From assembly GCF_009905375.1 (NCBI RefSeq), contig NC_133650.1, positions 302,401,727 through 302,465,726 on the forward strand: a DNA stretch of 64,000 nucleotides, in the 5' to 3' direction. Every line of letters starts with the position of its first letter. Position 1 is the stretch's first letter. The translations under genes were made by a program, and so were the position numbers. Shown here piece by piece: positions 48,806-61,500 of this stretch. This DNA comes from Apium graveolens (lineage: Eukaryota; Streptophyta; Magnoliopsida; Apiales; Apiaceae). The notes under the pieces are model-generated. The model saw nothing but the letters and a program-made list of their open reading frames with translations. It did not search any database and was not told the origin of the DNA.

Positions 48806-51800
48806 TGTAATAACCCCAATTTTTGGAAAATTTTGAAACCCTTATGAATAGTGTTTTTGCTGAATGAGAAAACTTTTCATGCCACGCTATGTAGGGGTTC
48901 TGTTATTGATCTTATGGGATATTATTAGTACTCTATGAAGTATATAAGTGTATGTAAAGATCGTCAGAATCCAATTCCGAACACTTTGGTTTTTCCCGGA
49001 AATCCACAAGATACGGAGAGAATTGAGTATAAGGTAACAGGATGAAAAGGATTTAAATTAAAGGATTATAATAGAGGATCATAAAAAGGAATATAATGTA
49101 TTGAGAAAGGTTAAGGGAACCTAAGTAATAAGATCCCGGGTATGATCCTTCAAACGATAAACGAGAACGAAAGTTAAGCGAACCGTATAACAGATCAGCG
49201 GTCATTAGGCAAACGATTAGGAAGTTAATCAAAGGGATTAGTGGGAATGATGTCATCCAACCAATAGAAAGAGGACAAGGAAGTGAGGATGACATCATGA
49301 GGATGACATAAGCATGACATGGGAAGGAAGGAGGTGTGGTGGCTTTGTAACCACACAAATCCAAGGGCAAGAAGGTAATTGACTAAAGCAAGCACAAAAA
49401 CCAATCAACCAAGCCAAGTAAAATCATTTTCATCAAAAATCAAAAGCAACCAAGGCTTTGTTCTTCATTGCTCACGGCTTTTCACTATTCAAAAGGCAAG
49501 AGAAATTCAAAATCCAAGATCCAAGCTTCCTAAATTGGTAAGATAATTCCCTAATCATCTTCATGCTTAGTTAGGACTATATCATGAGTTTAAGCCATTA
49601 ATTCCTTCTCAATCTTCTTCATTTAATCAAAGAAGAAGACAATGAATAGTGTTTTCAAGTTTTTAACTTGAACTTTTTCTTGTTTTCTTGAAGATCCAAG
49701 CATTCTTAAGACTTCTCAAAGCTTCTTAAGGCTTCCTAGCTCCACCCACCACTTCAAGGAAGGTATACCATCTCCAAACCCTAGATTCCTATATATTATA
49801 AGATGATTTTGATTAGTGGGTTGATATTGTAGCTTGTTGTTATGATTTAGAGTTTGGGATTTGGAATGGTAGTGAAATGGAATGGTAATTGTTGTGGTTT
49901 TGATTTAAAGGAACTTAAGTATGATTAAAGTTAAGTTTAGGCATAAGTATGAATGATTAAATTGAATTGGTTGGGGTTGTTATGATGTGATGAGGATGGA
50001 TGTTGGTTGTATGTTGGATTTGAGGTTGGTTTGTGGTTGGTGTTGAATGGTTAAAATTGGGAAATCGCGTAAACATAGCCGTCGTAACGTCCGATTTTCT
50101 TTAGACTGTTTTTGTGCATAACATTAGTACCCGAGAACCCCCTGCTAGATTATGACCACTGCCATGATTAGATAGCTCATGTTACGAGCTTCGTTTTGAT
50201 ATGTAGTTCGTTCGATTCCGATGCACGGTTTAGGAGAAACGACCGTTTCAAGTAACGGCGTTTCGCGAATGAAACTTTTTCCCTCGCCTTACTTTGAAAC
50301 ATAGATTAAAGACCAAAAAGGGTTAATTAATGTATGAAACATTTATGGTAAGTGTGTTAGGCAGTTGGTAAGACACTCGCGAAGGAATCGCCTTAAAACT
50401 CGTAAAGGTTAAATTATTAAAAATGGTGGAGCCGAGGGTACCCGACTGACTTAAGCGAATCAGTGAGCGCAAAACGAGCGTTAGAGTCTAAGTTAGTTAA
50501 AGTATAGATTTACAAGTGACTTTGGTTTAATTCCAACTTACTTGTTGCTTATAGGTTACCAGACTCGTCCCGAGCCATTCGTAACCCCCAGTCGCTCAGG
50601 CAAGTATTCTATCCGTTATACTGTTGTTGTGATGTATACATTTGTATATGCATGATCTTGCGATAAATGCATATTGGTTATTTAGCAAATTCTTGCGATA
50701 TATTGTAGCATGTGATATGGTATATATGCATGCCTGTTTCATATTCTTGAAATATATATCTGTTGGTTCAGTTGATAATACCTATGCTAGAGGATAGCGG
50801 TAACTTGCATATACCCTTAGTATAGGGACCCAAAGGTGAAAATATTTTCTAAAACCGGGAGTCGAGGATCCCGAGTAGATTTTGTATATATATGGATATG
50901 GATATATATTTATATATATTTATATATATACATATATATGGTCATAGTTTTCAAAACTATTAATCGAATAAGGTTTATTCGATAACTTTAACTTTATTTA
51001 TTTATTGAATATTATTTCGAATATTCATTCGAGGGCTTATGACTCGGCTTATTTATTTATTGAATATTATTTCGAATATTCATTCGAGGGCTTATGACTC
51101 GGCTTATTTATTTATTGAATATTATTTCGAATATTCATTCGAGGGCTTATGACTCAGCTTATTTATTTATTGAATATTATTTCGAATATTCATTCGAGGG
51201 CTTATGACTCAGCTTATTTTATTTATTGAATATTATTTGAATATTCATTTGAGGATCTATGACTCCGATTATTTGCTGAAATATATTCTTTATTTTATTA
51301 AAGAATAAGGTGTTAATAATCAAACTTATTTTCGATTATTCAAATAAAGATAATACTTTCATATAAGTATATCTTTGGTTATTTAATACTCGTTTCAAGT
51401 ATAAGTTTTAAAACTTCTACTTCAATTATTTTTATAAAAGATTATTCTTTATGGGAATATTATTTAAATAATAATATTCAGTCATTTTCTAAATATTCTG
51501 GGGACTGATTTACTTCATTAAATCAGCTTTACTCCAAACACTCTTTAAAGTGTTTTCGAGTCTTCAAAATGATTTTTAAAAGTTAGAGCGGATCCCAAAA
51601 CTCATTTTTATATTTAAGATCTTCCTTTTAAAGGGGATTTAAATACTCGTTCAAAACCTGGGGAATCCGGCTCTGTGGTGTATTTTATATTCGCAACAAG
51701 GTTGCAGTTTTGGTAAATGAATTGATTACTTACCCAACGTTCGGGAAGTAAGTCCATCTATTGAGTCGGCATAAGCAACATGGGCTCAGTGGGCGTCCAT

Positions 51801-53035
51801 GATAGTGTAAGTGGCTCAGTGGGAGTCCATCAAATGCATAAGTGGCTGAGTGGCAGTCCAGCATAAGGTCCTAATTATGACCAGGGTGATGACTAGTGGG
51901 GAATTCGTCCATCTACTAGTAGAAAAGGTTACTTATGGGTATCTTTGCCTGATCAGCAAGATATCTGGTTTATGCCAAAGGTTTTCTTTTCCTTCCAAAT
52001 TCATTGGATATTGCAACTCTGTTCATACTTTACATAACAGAGGTTCCAGGAAATGTTTTAGAGATATATATATGTGGATATATATATATCGGGACTAAAT
52101 AAAGTATCTCATAACTTTTTCATTCAATAATATTTCAAAGATTGAATCTATTCAAGTCTTAACTTGTGGTCTCATCTATGGGATGTTTTTCTTAAAACTA
52201 ATTATAACTTGAATGGTGGTAGTTCAAGTAGTATTTGGAAAAGATATAAGTATATTGGAGTATTTTGTAACTTCATCTTTTAAACTTATATCTAGTAAAT
52301 GATTATCTTATGCATGACAAAGATTTTCAGAAAAACGTTGAGACAAGGTTAGATATATGAGATCACCTTGCAACAATATTTTTATACAGTTATACACTGG
52401 AATTCTGTGTGTATTATGCTTGGAAGAGGACTTCCAATATTTTGAAAAGTATATATGTATATATACTGAATATTTTGCGACTTTATCGCATTAAGATATC
52501 AAACTTGGTTCATTTCTTTTGATCAAGACTTTCATGAGTATTATGAGTAGGCTCATATATTGTAAATCATTATACATATTATTTTGGTGGGCTTGCTGCT
52601 CACCCTTGCTTTATTTCTTCATCACACAACAACAGTTAGGAAAGATGGCCAGACTCCAGCAGACCCAGCGCAAGCGCGTGGGAAGCGTCCTGTGTCTTCC
52701 CGTTGATGTTGTAGCTGCTATAGCTGCAGAGGTAGATCTATTGTAGATCAGACCATCTACTTTTGAGAATCAATTATGTATAATTATAACTTGTGGCAGA
52801 TAATGGCAATTAACTGTAAATTTATCAAGTAATCATTTTGGGTTGTAATAACTTTTAAATTGTGGATTCAAAGACTTGTACTTATTTAAATTTCATCTCT
52901 GAGACTATAACGGGTTGTGGTGTGGGTTAGTGTGGGGTCACAGCATAAGGTTATTTATTAATTAAGTGAAGTGATATTGTGGAAAGAAAGACCGTGACGA
53001 CTCGGATCCCCGACCCCGGATCTGGGGGTGTTACA
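48806..53035 (+). repeat. 5' LTR of the nested element
   Basis: 4230 bp, starting tgtaataacccc and ending gggggtgttaca. It contains four to five tandem 55-bp units (from about 50995) and many AT-rich stretches. A 105-codon open frame on the minus strand at 49053-49370 recurs in the other LTR with the same translation but resembles no known protein. Confidence 0.95.
50995..51240 (+). repeat. 55-bp tandem repeat inside the 5' LTR
   Basis: Units of gaatattatttcgaatattc plus attcgagggcttatgactc.gc recur at about 51007, 51062, 51117 and 51172, followed by a diverged unit. The same array occurs in the 3' LTR (about 60778-61030). Each unit carries the inverted pair gaatatt/aatattc, able to form a small hairpin. 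Confidence 0.92.
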
Positions 53036-53039
53036 GAAA

Positions 53040-53053
53040 TGGTATCAGAGCCA
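53040..53053 (+). promoter_or_regulatory. Primer binding site (initiator Met tRNA)
   Basis: tggtatcagagcca, four bases after the 5' LTR, is complementary to the 3' end of plant initiator methionine tRNA, the usual primer of Tekay/Del elements. Confidence 0.95.
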
Positions 53054-53499
53054 AGCGTTATAAACCTCAGAGATGATGGGACGTTAAGATAATAAGTTAA
53101 CTAAGATAATAAGAACTCTTGCCAAGTTCATAGTCGGGCTACCTAACGTAGTACTGACAGTTAAAACCCTTATGGGAACCCTTATAAATATCGTGATAGG
53201 AGCGTAGTTCGTTATCGTATAGAGTAGCGGGACTCCGAACCCTGAGGTTGAGGAGCAACAGCGCGATGATGTTTTATTACTAATTGGAGATCGGATTGTG
53301 GATCCGATAGAGTGTCCTAATGCAGGACCGGATGATGTTGATATTGAGGATTTAGCGGTTGAGGATGTTGTCCTAGAAGGGATAGTTGTTGAGGAGGATC
53401 CCATGGAGGATCCTGACAGGATTGGATAAAGGACCACTGATGAATTGATGACCATGGTTTGGTCGACTACCAGAGGTAGGATTGGCCGGTCACTACCGG

Positions 53500-54330
53500 A
53501 GGTTCGTTCAAGTTGTAAAGACAGTAGCCCCTTTAACGCGGCTTACTCATAAGACTGAGAAGTTCGAATAGGCAGAGAAATGCGAGAACAGCTTTTAAGA
53601 ACTGAAGCAAAGGTTGGTGACGGCCCCTATGTTGGCGTTGCCGGAGGGAAAAAGGAGATTTTGTGAATTGTAAGTGACGCTTCGCATAAGGAATTAGGGT
53701 GCTTCTTATATAGCACAGCAAGATAATCGCATCTGCGTCAAGACAATTAAGGGAATTTAAAATTCGATATCCCCACCCTTGAGCTTGGGCTCGTGGCAAT
53801 AGTTTTGCCCTAAAGATTTGAGGCACTACTTGTATGGAGAGAAGTGTGAGATTCACAAACCATAGGAGCTCTAGTACATTCTTACGTAGAAAGCGCTCAA
53901 CATATGCCAGAGGAGGCAGTTAGAGCTAATCAAGAATAATGATTGGGAGATTCTTTATCATTCGGGGAAAGCCAATGTGGTGGCTGATGCCCTTAGTAAA
54001 AAGGAGAGACTCAAGATGATAATGTCTTTGGGAGAGTTTATAAGAGATTTTGGAAATAGTAGTGAAGGTAACCGGAGCCGGTACCGAAAAGCTGTTTGAG
54101 ATTGCAATAGAGACCGAATTATTGGAAAAGAGCATACGGTGCCAGAGAAAGGTGATGAATGAAGGCAGAGAGCCAACAAATAAATATGAGATTAATACCG
54201 AGAAAGATGATAAGGGAATAATGAGGTATTCCTATAGAATTTGGATTCCAAATGTTCAAGAGCTTAAAGATGAGATCTTAGATGAAAGTCATAGTTCAAG
54301 GAATAAGATTAAGGGCAAACCCTGAATGTG
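53500..54330 (+). pseudogene. RT end, RNase H and start of integrase (remnant)
   Basis: Short blocks in shifting frames match Ty3 pol: ELKQRLVTAPMLALPEG (RT/RNase H border), ELIKNNDWEILYHSGKANVV and ADALSKKERLKM (RNase H end, about 53920-54020), then ELKDEILDESHSSR (start of the integrase zinc region, about 54260-54300). Frameshifts and stops interrupt it throughout. It is the first pol remnant after the primer site, although in an intact element gag should come first. Confidence 0.75.
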
Positions 54331-54584
54331 ATAGTCAGGGAGGACGCCATCAAGATAGAAGGAACCCATGGCATAATGGAGTGGAAAATGAGGATTTTAA
54401 ATTAAAAGATGACCCCAATTATGGGGAGTAGGATGAAACATTTCATACTAAGGAAACAGAAAGTCGAGTAAGGAAAGGAGACCCGAGACGGTACTCCTAT
54501 ACGGCAATTCATGGACCTATCTAGAAAGAACTTAGACTATTATCCCCAACCACCACCCTGAGGAGACAGTGCGGTGGGAAATTC

Positions 54585-55010
54585 TTTCATGACCTTTAAG
54601 TCGCTAAGCTCTCAGAGTTCCATGGAACAAGCTGACCCAGCCGAGGCAAGAGCCTGGCTAAAGGAAATACAGGAATCATTTGAGATTCTAAATGATTGAC
54701 GAATCACAAAAGACTATTTTTGTCACTTACCCTCCTAAGAGAGAGACCACTCGCTGGTGAAAGACCAAGGAAGGCACGGAGCAAGAGATTATAATAAACT
54801 GATTTAAGTTCAGTCAATTGTTTTCAGGAAAGTAATTCCCAAAGATAAGGAGATAATGTAAAAGCTTTAGAGCCAGAACAAAGGCAGACGAGTATGATAA
54901 ATTATGAATCTAAGTTGTAAAAGTTATCAAGATTCGTTCTGAGGACACGAATCCAGAATGACGGGATGTTTGAAATCAATGCTTATGTTGTGTTGGTTCA
55001 TGAAATAATG
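54585..55010 (+). pseudogene. Gag remnant located after RNase H
   Basis: TFKSLSSQSSMEQADPAEAR, AWLKEIQESFEIL and a following ESQKTIFVTYPPKRETTRW block match the gag capsid core of chromoviruses (usual motif ending in a WW pair). Stops and frameshifts follow. It lies downstream of an RNase H block, so the internal order is not canonical. Confidence 0.65.
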
Positions 55011-55339
55011 ATAAGAGAAAGGAAAATAAAAAGAAATTGAAGTGGAAAGGAATATAACGGCAATAGAGTTTGAGGTATGATAAGGGAGTTGGGTATGAGG
55101 AAACCCTAACGACTCGTAGCAATAGAAATAGAAAAGTATGCATTCGTCAGGATGAGGGTGATTCAACATAAGTTAAAATTGATGGTTGAGGGCATAAGAG
55201 ATACATATAGTTTATCCCCTGTAAGTTGGGAGGATTCGAGGAAACCTTGAGATAATTCGAAGGATAAATAATGAGACGCGGATAGACTAAGGGGATAAGG
55301 AAGTAAGAAATTAGGAAAAATTGGATGAAGGAAGTGACC

Positions 55340-57110
55340 TTCAAGAAGGAAATGTAAGACCGGTGGCTTGATACCCAGAAAGGGAGACGCCAGGTATGAA
55401 AGATATCCCAACATTGAGATGACTGTTGAGATAAACAACAAAAGTAAATAAGGAATTATTAAGAAGAAGTTCACGTTGAACACGACCAATATCTTCCAGA
55501 ACATCCTTGTTATCGTTACCAAATTAGGCAAGACAAGCGGATAACCGTTGTTATCTTTTGGAGGCCATATGGATTGACCTCAATTTGAATAAGGATGCTA
55601 TTATGAAGTTAGGTATAGACTATCGAGGTGGGAATGATGAATATGATAATCTATCAAGGATATATGACTTGATTTATCCATGGAAGGATGCAAGTACCTT
55701 TTAAAGGTGGAATTAAGGATAGAACATTGGTAACTTAAAATGAATCCTAGGGGACTGCATAAAGGTTGGCATGTCACCCTTAATAGGGACAGTATGAGTT
55801 TTGACAGTATGATTGGGAAAGGGTTAAGGTAACAACAACCTTTAAGAATCAGTGGAGAAATTTTGCAGAAGTATATAGACAATGATTCTGGTATTAATAA
55901 ATGGTATCTTGATATGCCCTGTATCTAGGGAATACAGGAGGAACGATTGAAGGATAACCTTAGAGGTTTTACAAGGAGAAAGGTAATATTCAAAATTCTC
56001 AAGAATAGAAATGTGGATAAAGGAAATATGACGTAATTATAATGATGCCAAGTGAGGCACGTGTTAAACCACGAGAAGGTATGGATCGAACCAGTAAAGG
56101 TCGAAATTGTTCAGGGCAATGAGGGCCCAGGATAAAAGATGTTCTAAGTATGATTAAGAGTCAGTCATGACAGTGATTAACCTCTAAAGACTGAGGCAAT
56201 AACTTATGGAAAAATGGTGATATTTTTTTTTACTACTCATCAGATTTTAAGGAATACATCTTCACAAAAGCAGTGATTGAAATAAGGTAGAAAATTTATT
56301 TGGAGGTGGTTAAAATGACATTGACTGTAAGGAAATTTTACTATCAGGAAAGGCCAAAGAGGTGGCCGACACTTTAAAGGTAAGTGGATAATTATAGGCG
56401 CGTGTGCCAAAAGAATACAGTGATGATGGTTAAAAATGTGAAGGTTGAATTATGGTTGGAGAGATTGACATTCCTTCTGATGACTGTGCAAATACCCAAC
56501 CCTAATAGTAGTTGGTAAAGGTTTAATTCGTGTAATCGCCATGAGCAGGCTATCTATCTTAGAAGGTCCTATCTTGAGATAAGCCAGGACCATGTTTCAA
56601 AAAGGACTAGACGAACCTTTGAGTAAGTCTTCTATTTAAGGCATATAATTTATAATGGTATTAACCTGCTATCGTTGCTTTGAGCGAAACTCTTCTGCAA
56701 TTTTATCTGCTTCATGTCATGTATGTATGTCAGGATCAGGAGTGTTCTTCATGAATCAGGAATGGTGATTATGTTACCTCCTTAGAAGGATTTGATACGA
56801 GATGTATGGACTCCGTATGGTTAGCTATTAAGACTTCATGGAAAATGAATGACTACAGTAGGTCAGTGGTGGACCATAGTAAGGCATCAATGATTCTGCG
56901 AGTAATGAGCTGATTACAACCGTGAGAGTTGTATTGGAATGGGTGTTGAGATTGAGTACCACTAATTGGGTCGTGGTAGTGTATAAGTTATCATTGATAG
57001 ACTAATTAAGTAGAGTATCTACCTAGTGAATAATCATTCTTTCTTATCAATAGAGAGTCGTATTATTATACGAGGAAGGTTGCGGTGCAAGCATAGAATT
57101 CTAGTAACGA
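55340..57110 (+). pseudogene. Degraded RT and integrase-core remnants
   Basis: At about 55870-56030 a block in shifting frames recalls the RT palm and following helix (KYIDN ... EERLKDNLRGF ... RKVIFKILKNR). At about 56970-57110, VIIDRLIK followed by a Leu/Ser-rich block recalls the integrase core (usual VVDRLTKSAHF). The interval between them is too altered for assignment. Confidence 0.5.
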
Positions 57111-58590
57111 TGATGTATAGAATGAGAACCCAGATTCGATTTTCGATGTCGAGGGAGTTTCAAAGGTGATTGTGTATAAGCTCGAGGAAGAGCATGGGTC
57201 CATAGAATGATGGACGGAATAGCAAAAAATATTTAAGCATGCAAAATGCGATGCGATAATACTTGATGTTGATATAAATACATATGTTTTGTTCTCCTAT
57301 GACAAACCTCTATAGTTCAGAGGTAGGTTCCAAGCCAGATATTTTGTGGCAGTATATTTTTTTTCATATATACAATTCTCTTCAATTCGTTCTTTTCTCT
57401 TCTTTTCATTTCATGTAAGCTGAGAAGAACAACCCTTCCAGAAGGGGAGGTATTGCCGAATGACTATCTATCTGCGTGATAGAAGCCGAGTAGGATACCA
57501 GCTATTGTTTAATTGCTTGTCAAGTACTAAAGGCTGGCCACCTTCTGTACTAACTATGCGATATAACAAGTGTTCATGATCATAGTGATCTCTCAACAAA
57601 TTCCTTTACTTCTATTTGATTAATCAAACTTTGGAAAATAGAAACAGCTGAAAAAGGAGTAATAAAGTTGTGGTAGTATTCAGAATGGAAACACATTCAT
57701 GATACTAAGGTTGACGTGGTTATTAAAAGGTTATAGAACGCTAACGAGCAAAAGTATAACCAGTATAATATTAGGAACGGAAGGTGATAGCGATTACGAA
57801 CTGGAAAAGAATGGGTATTGAGAAGCAAAGTTCTAATGCTAAAAGCTATAGTGAGAGTCTGTGCAATAGACTTGAAAGAATTTGGAATGATCACTAAATT
57901 CGGATTGAGTTATCTTACGACAATAGATCATATGTCATTATCGAGATGTCGCCTTATGAGATCCTTGAGGGAAGACAATGTCGATCTCCCTTATGTTAGG
58001 ATGAAGTCGTAGAGCGCAAGATGCTCGGACCCGCAGTAGTCCAAAGGACCAAGGATATGATAGATCTAATCAGAGGACGGCTGGTAGTAGCCCAAGATGG
58101 ACATGATAAGTATGTTGATTTGACACGCAAGGATAAAGAGTATGAAATAGGGGACCTAGTAATGTTATAGGTATCCTTTGGAAAGGATTGATGAGGTTCG
58201 GAAAGAAAGGAAAGCTAAGTCTACAATTTGTTGGACCCTTGGATATATTAAGACGTTTGGGAAGTTAGCATATGAGCTAGCCCTAACCCCGAACATGTAG
58301 CAGGTCGTAACGTGTTTCATGTATCAATGTTAAGGAAGTGTAATTCAGATGCCAGTCAAATAGGGGCATATGAGCGCATAGATATGTAACCCGACGTAAC
58401 CTATATGGAGCAACCAGGAAGGGTTATAGAGTGAAAAGGGACAAGTGCTTAGGAGAAGGGTTATCAAACTAGTCAGAGTTTGATGGTAGAACCACAATGT
58501 GGAATATTGACTCGAGAGTTAGAAAGTGTAATGCTAAGAAAGTATCCCCATTTGTTTTCTATCTGATTCCGGGACGGAATCCTTTAAGGA
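57110..58590 (+). pseudogene. Integrase C-terminal and chromodomain-side remnants
   Basis: At about 57930-58150 the block MSPYEILEGRQCRSPLCWDE, VQRTKDMIDLIRGRLVVAQD and DLTRKDKEYEIGDLVML matches the chromovirus integrase C-terminus. A weak FVGPLDILRR and a tail with SRVRKCNAKKVSP up to 58560 correspond to the chromodomain side. Several frames and stops. The gap 57120-57800 shows no clear homology. Confidence 0.7.
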
Positions 58591-58598
58591 GGGGAGAC
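58585..58598 (+). promoter_or_regulatory. Polypurine tract of the nested element
   Basis: aaggaggggagac immediately precedes the 3' LTR (tgtaataacc from 58599). Confidence 0.9.
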
Positions 58599-61500
58599 TG
58601 TAATAACCCCAATTTTTGGAAAATTTTGAAACCCTTATGAATAGTGTTTTTGCTGAATGAGAAAACTTTTCATGCCACGCTATGTAGGGGTTCTGTTATT
58701 GATCTTATGGGATATTATTAGTACTCTATGAAGTATATAAGTGTATGTAAAGATCGTCAGAATCCAATTCCGAACACTTTGGTTTTTCCCGGAAATCCAC
58801 AAGATACGGAGAGAATTGAGTATAAGGTAACAGGATGAAAAGGATTTAAATTAAAGGATTATAATAGAGGATCATAAAAAGGAATATAATGTATTGAGAA
58901 AGGTTAAGGGAACCTAAGTAATAAGATCCCGGGTATGATCCTTCAAACGATAAACGAGAACGAAAGTTAAGCGAACCGTATAACAGATCAGCGGTCATTA
59001 GGCAAACGATTAGGAAGTTAATCAAAGGGATTAGTGGGAATGATGTCATCCAACCAATAGAAAGAGGACAAGGAAGTGAGGATGACATCATGAGGATGAC
59101 ATAAGCATGACATGGGAAGGAAGGAGGTGTGGTGGCTTTGTAACCACACAAATCCAAGGGCAAGAAGGTAATTGACTAAAGCAAGCACAAAACCAATCAA
59201 CCAAGCCAAGTAAAATCATTTTCATCAAAAATCAAAAGCAACCAAGGCTTTGTTCTTCATTGCTCACGGCTTTCACTATTCAAAAGGCAAGAGAAATTCA
59301 AAATCCAAGATCCAAGCTTCCTAAATTGGTAAGATAATTCCCTAATCATCTTCATGCTTAGTTAGGACTATATCATGAGTTTAAGCCATTAATTCCTTCT
59401 CAATCTTCTTCATTTAATCAAAGAAGAAGACAATGAATAGTGTTTTCAAGTTTTTAACTTGAACTTTTTCTTGTTTTCTTGAAGATCCAAGCATTCTTAA
59501 GACTTCTCAAAGCTTCTTAAGGCTTCCTAGCTCCACCCACCACTTCAAGGAAGGTATACCATCTCCAAACCCTAGATTCCTATATATTATAAGATGATTT
59601 TGATTAGTGGGTTAATATTGTAGCTTGTTGTTATGATTTAGAGTTTGGGATTTGGAATGGTAGTGAAATGGAATGGTAATTGTTGTGGTTTTGATTTAAA
59701 GGAACTTAAGTATGATTAAAGTTAAGTTTAGGCATAAGTATGAATGATTAAATTGAATTGGTTGGGGTTGTTATGATGTGATGAGGATGGATGTTGGTTG
59801 TATGTTGGATTTGAGGTTGGTTTGTGGTTGGTGTTGAATGGTTAAAATTGGGAAATCGCGTAAACATAGCCGTCGTAACGTCCGATTTTCTTTAGACTGT
59901 TTTTGTGCATAACATTAGTACCCGAGAACCCCCTGCTAGATTATGACCACTGCCATGATTAGATAGCTCATGTTACGAGCTTCGTTTTGATATGTAGTTC
60001 GTTCGATTCCGATGCACGGTTTAGGAGAAACGACCGTTTCAAGTAACGGCGTTTCGCGAACGAAACTTTTTCCCTCGCCTTACTTTGAAACATAGATTAA
60101 AGACCAAAAAGGGTTAATTAATGTATGAAACATTTATGGTAAGTGTGTTAGGCAGTTGGTAAGACACTCGCGAAGGAATCGCCTTAAAACTCATAAAGGT
60201 TAAATTATTAAAAATGGTGGAGCCGAGGGTACCCGACTGACTTAAGCGAATCAGTGAGCGCAAAACGAGCGTTAGAGTCTAAGTTAGTTAAAGTATAGAT
60301 TTACAAGTGACTTTGGTTTAATTCCAACTTACTTGTTGCTTATAGGTTACCAGACTCGTCCCGAGCCATTCGTAACCCCCAGTCGCTCAGGCAAGTATTC
60401 TATCCGTTATACTGTTGTTGTGATGTATACATTTGTATATGCATGATCTTGCGATAAATGCATATTGGTTATTTAGCAAATTCTTGCGATATATTGTAGC
60501 ATGTGATATGGTATATATGCATGCCTGTTTCATATTCTTGAAATATATATCTGTTGGTTCAGTTGATAATACCTATGCTAGAGGATAGCGGTAACTTGCA
60601 TATACCCTTAGTATAGGGACCCAAAGGTGAAAATATTTTTTAAAACCGGGAGTCGAGGATCCCGAGTAGATTTTGTATATATATGGATATGGATATATAT
60701 TTATATATATATACATATATATGATCATAGTTTTCAAAACTATTAATCGAATAAGGTTTATTCGATAACTTTAACTTTATTTATTTATTGAATATTATTT
60801 CGAATATTCATTCGAGGGCTTATGACTCGGCTTATTATTTATTGAATATTATTTCGAATATTCATTCGAGGGCTTATGACTCGGCTTATTTATTTATTGA
60901 ATATTATTTCGAATATTCATTCGAGGGCTTATGACTCAGCTTATTTATTTATTGAATATTATTTCGAATATTCATTCGAGGGCTTATGACTCAGCTTATT
61001 TTATTTATTGAATATTATTTGAATATTCATTTGAGGATCTATGACTCCGATTATTTGCTGAAATATATTCTTTATTTTATTAAAGAATAAGGTGTTAATA
61101 ATCAAACTTATTTTCGATTATTCAAATAAAGATAATACTTTCATATAAGTATATCTTTGGTTATTTAATACTCGTTTCAAGTATAAGTTTTAAAACTTCT
61201 ACTTCAATTATTTTTATAAAAGATTATTCTTTATGGGAATATTATTTAAATAATAATATTCAGTCATTTTCTAAATATTCTGGGGACTGATTTACTTCAT
61301 TAAATCAGCTTTACTCCAAACACTCTTTAAAGTGTTTTCGAGTCTTCAAAATGATTTTAAAAGTTAGAGCGGATCCCAAAACTCATTTTTATATTTAAGA
61401 TCTTCCTTTTAAAGGGGATTTAAATACTCGTTCAAAACCTGGGGAATCCGGCTCTGTGGTGTAATTTTATATTCGCAACAAGGTTGCAGTTTTGGTAAAT

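Noticed and set aside
49053..49370. 105-codon minus-strand open frame repeated at 58846-59163
   Set aside because: It recurs only because both LTRs carry it. It resembles no known protein and lies antisense to LTR transcription, so it is most likely chance.
51850..52746. Small plus-strand frames in the LTR (also at 61632-61907)
   Set aside because: They are not preserved between the two LTR copies, where indels break them, so they are unlikely to be genes.
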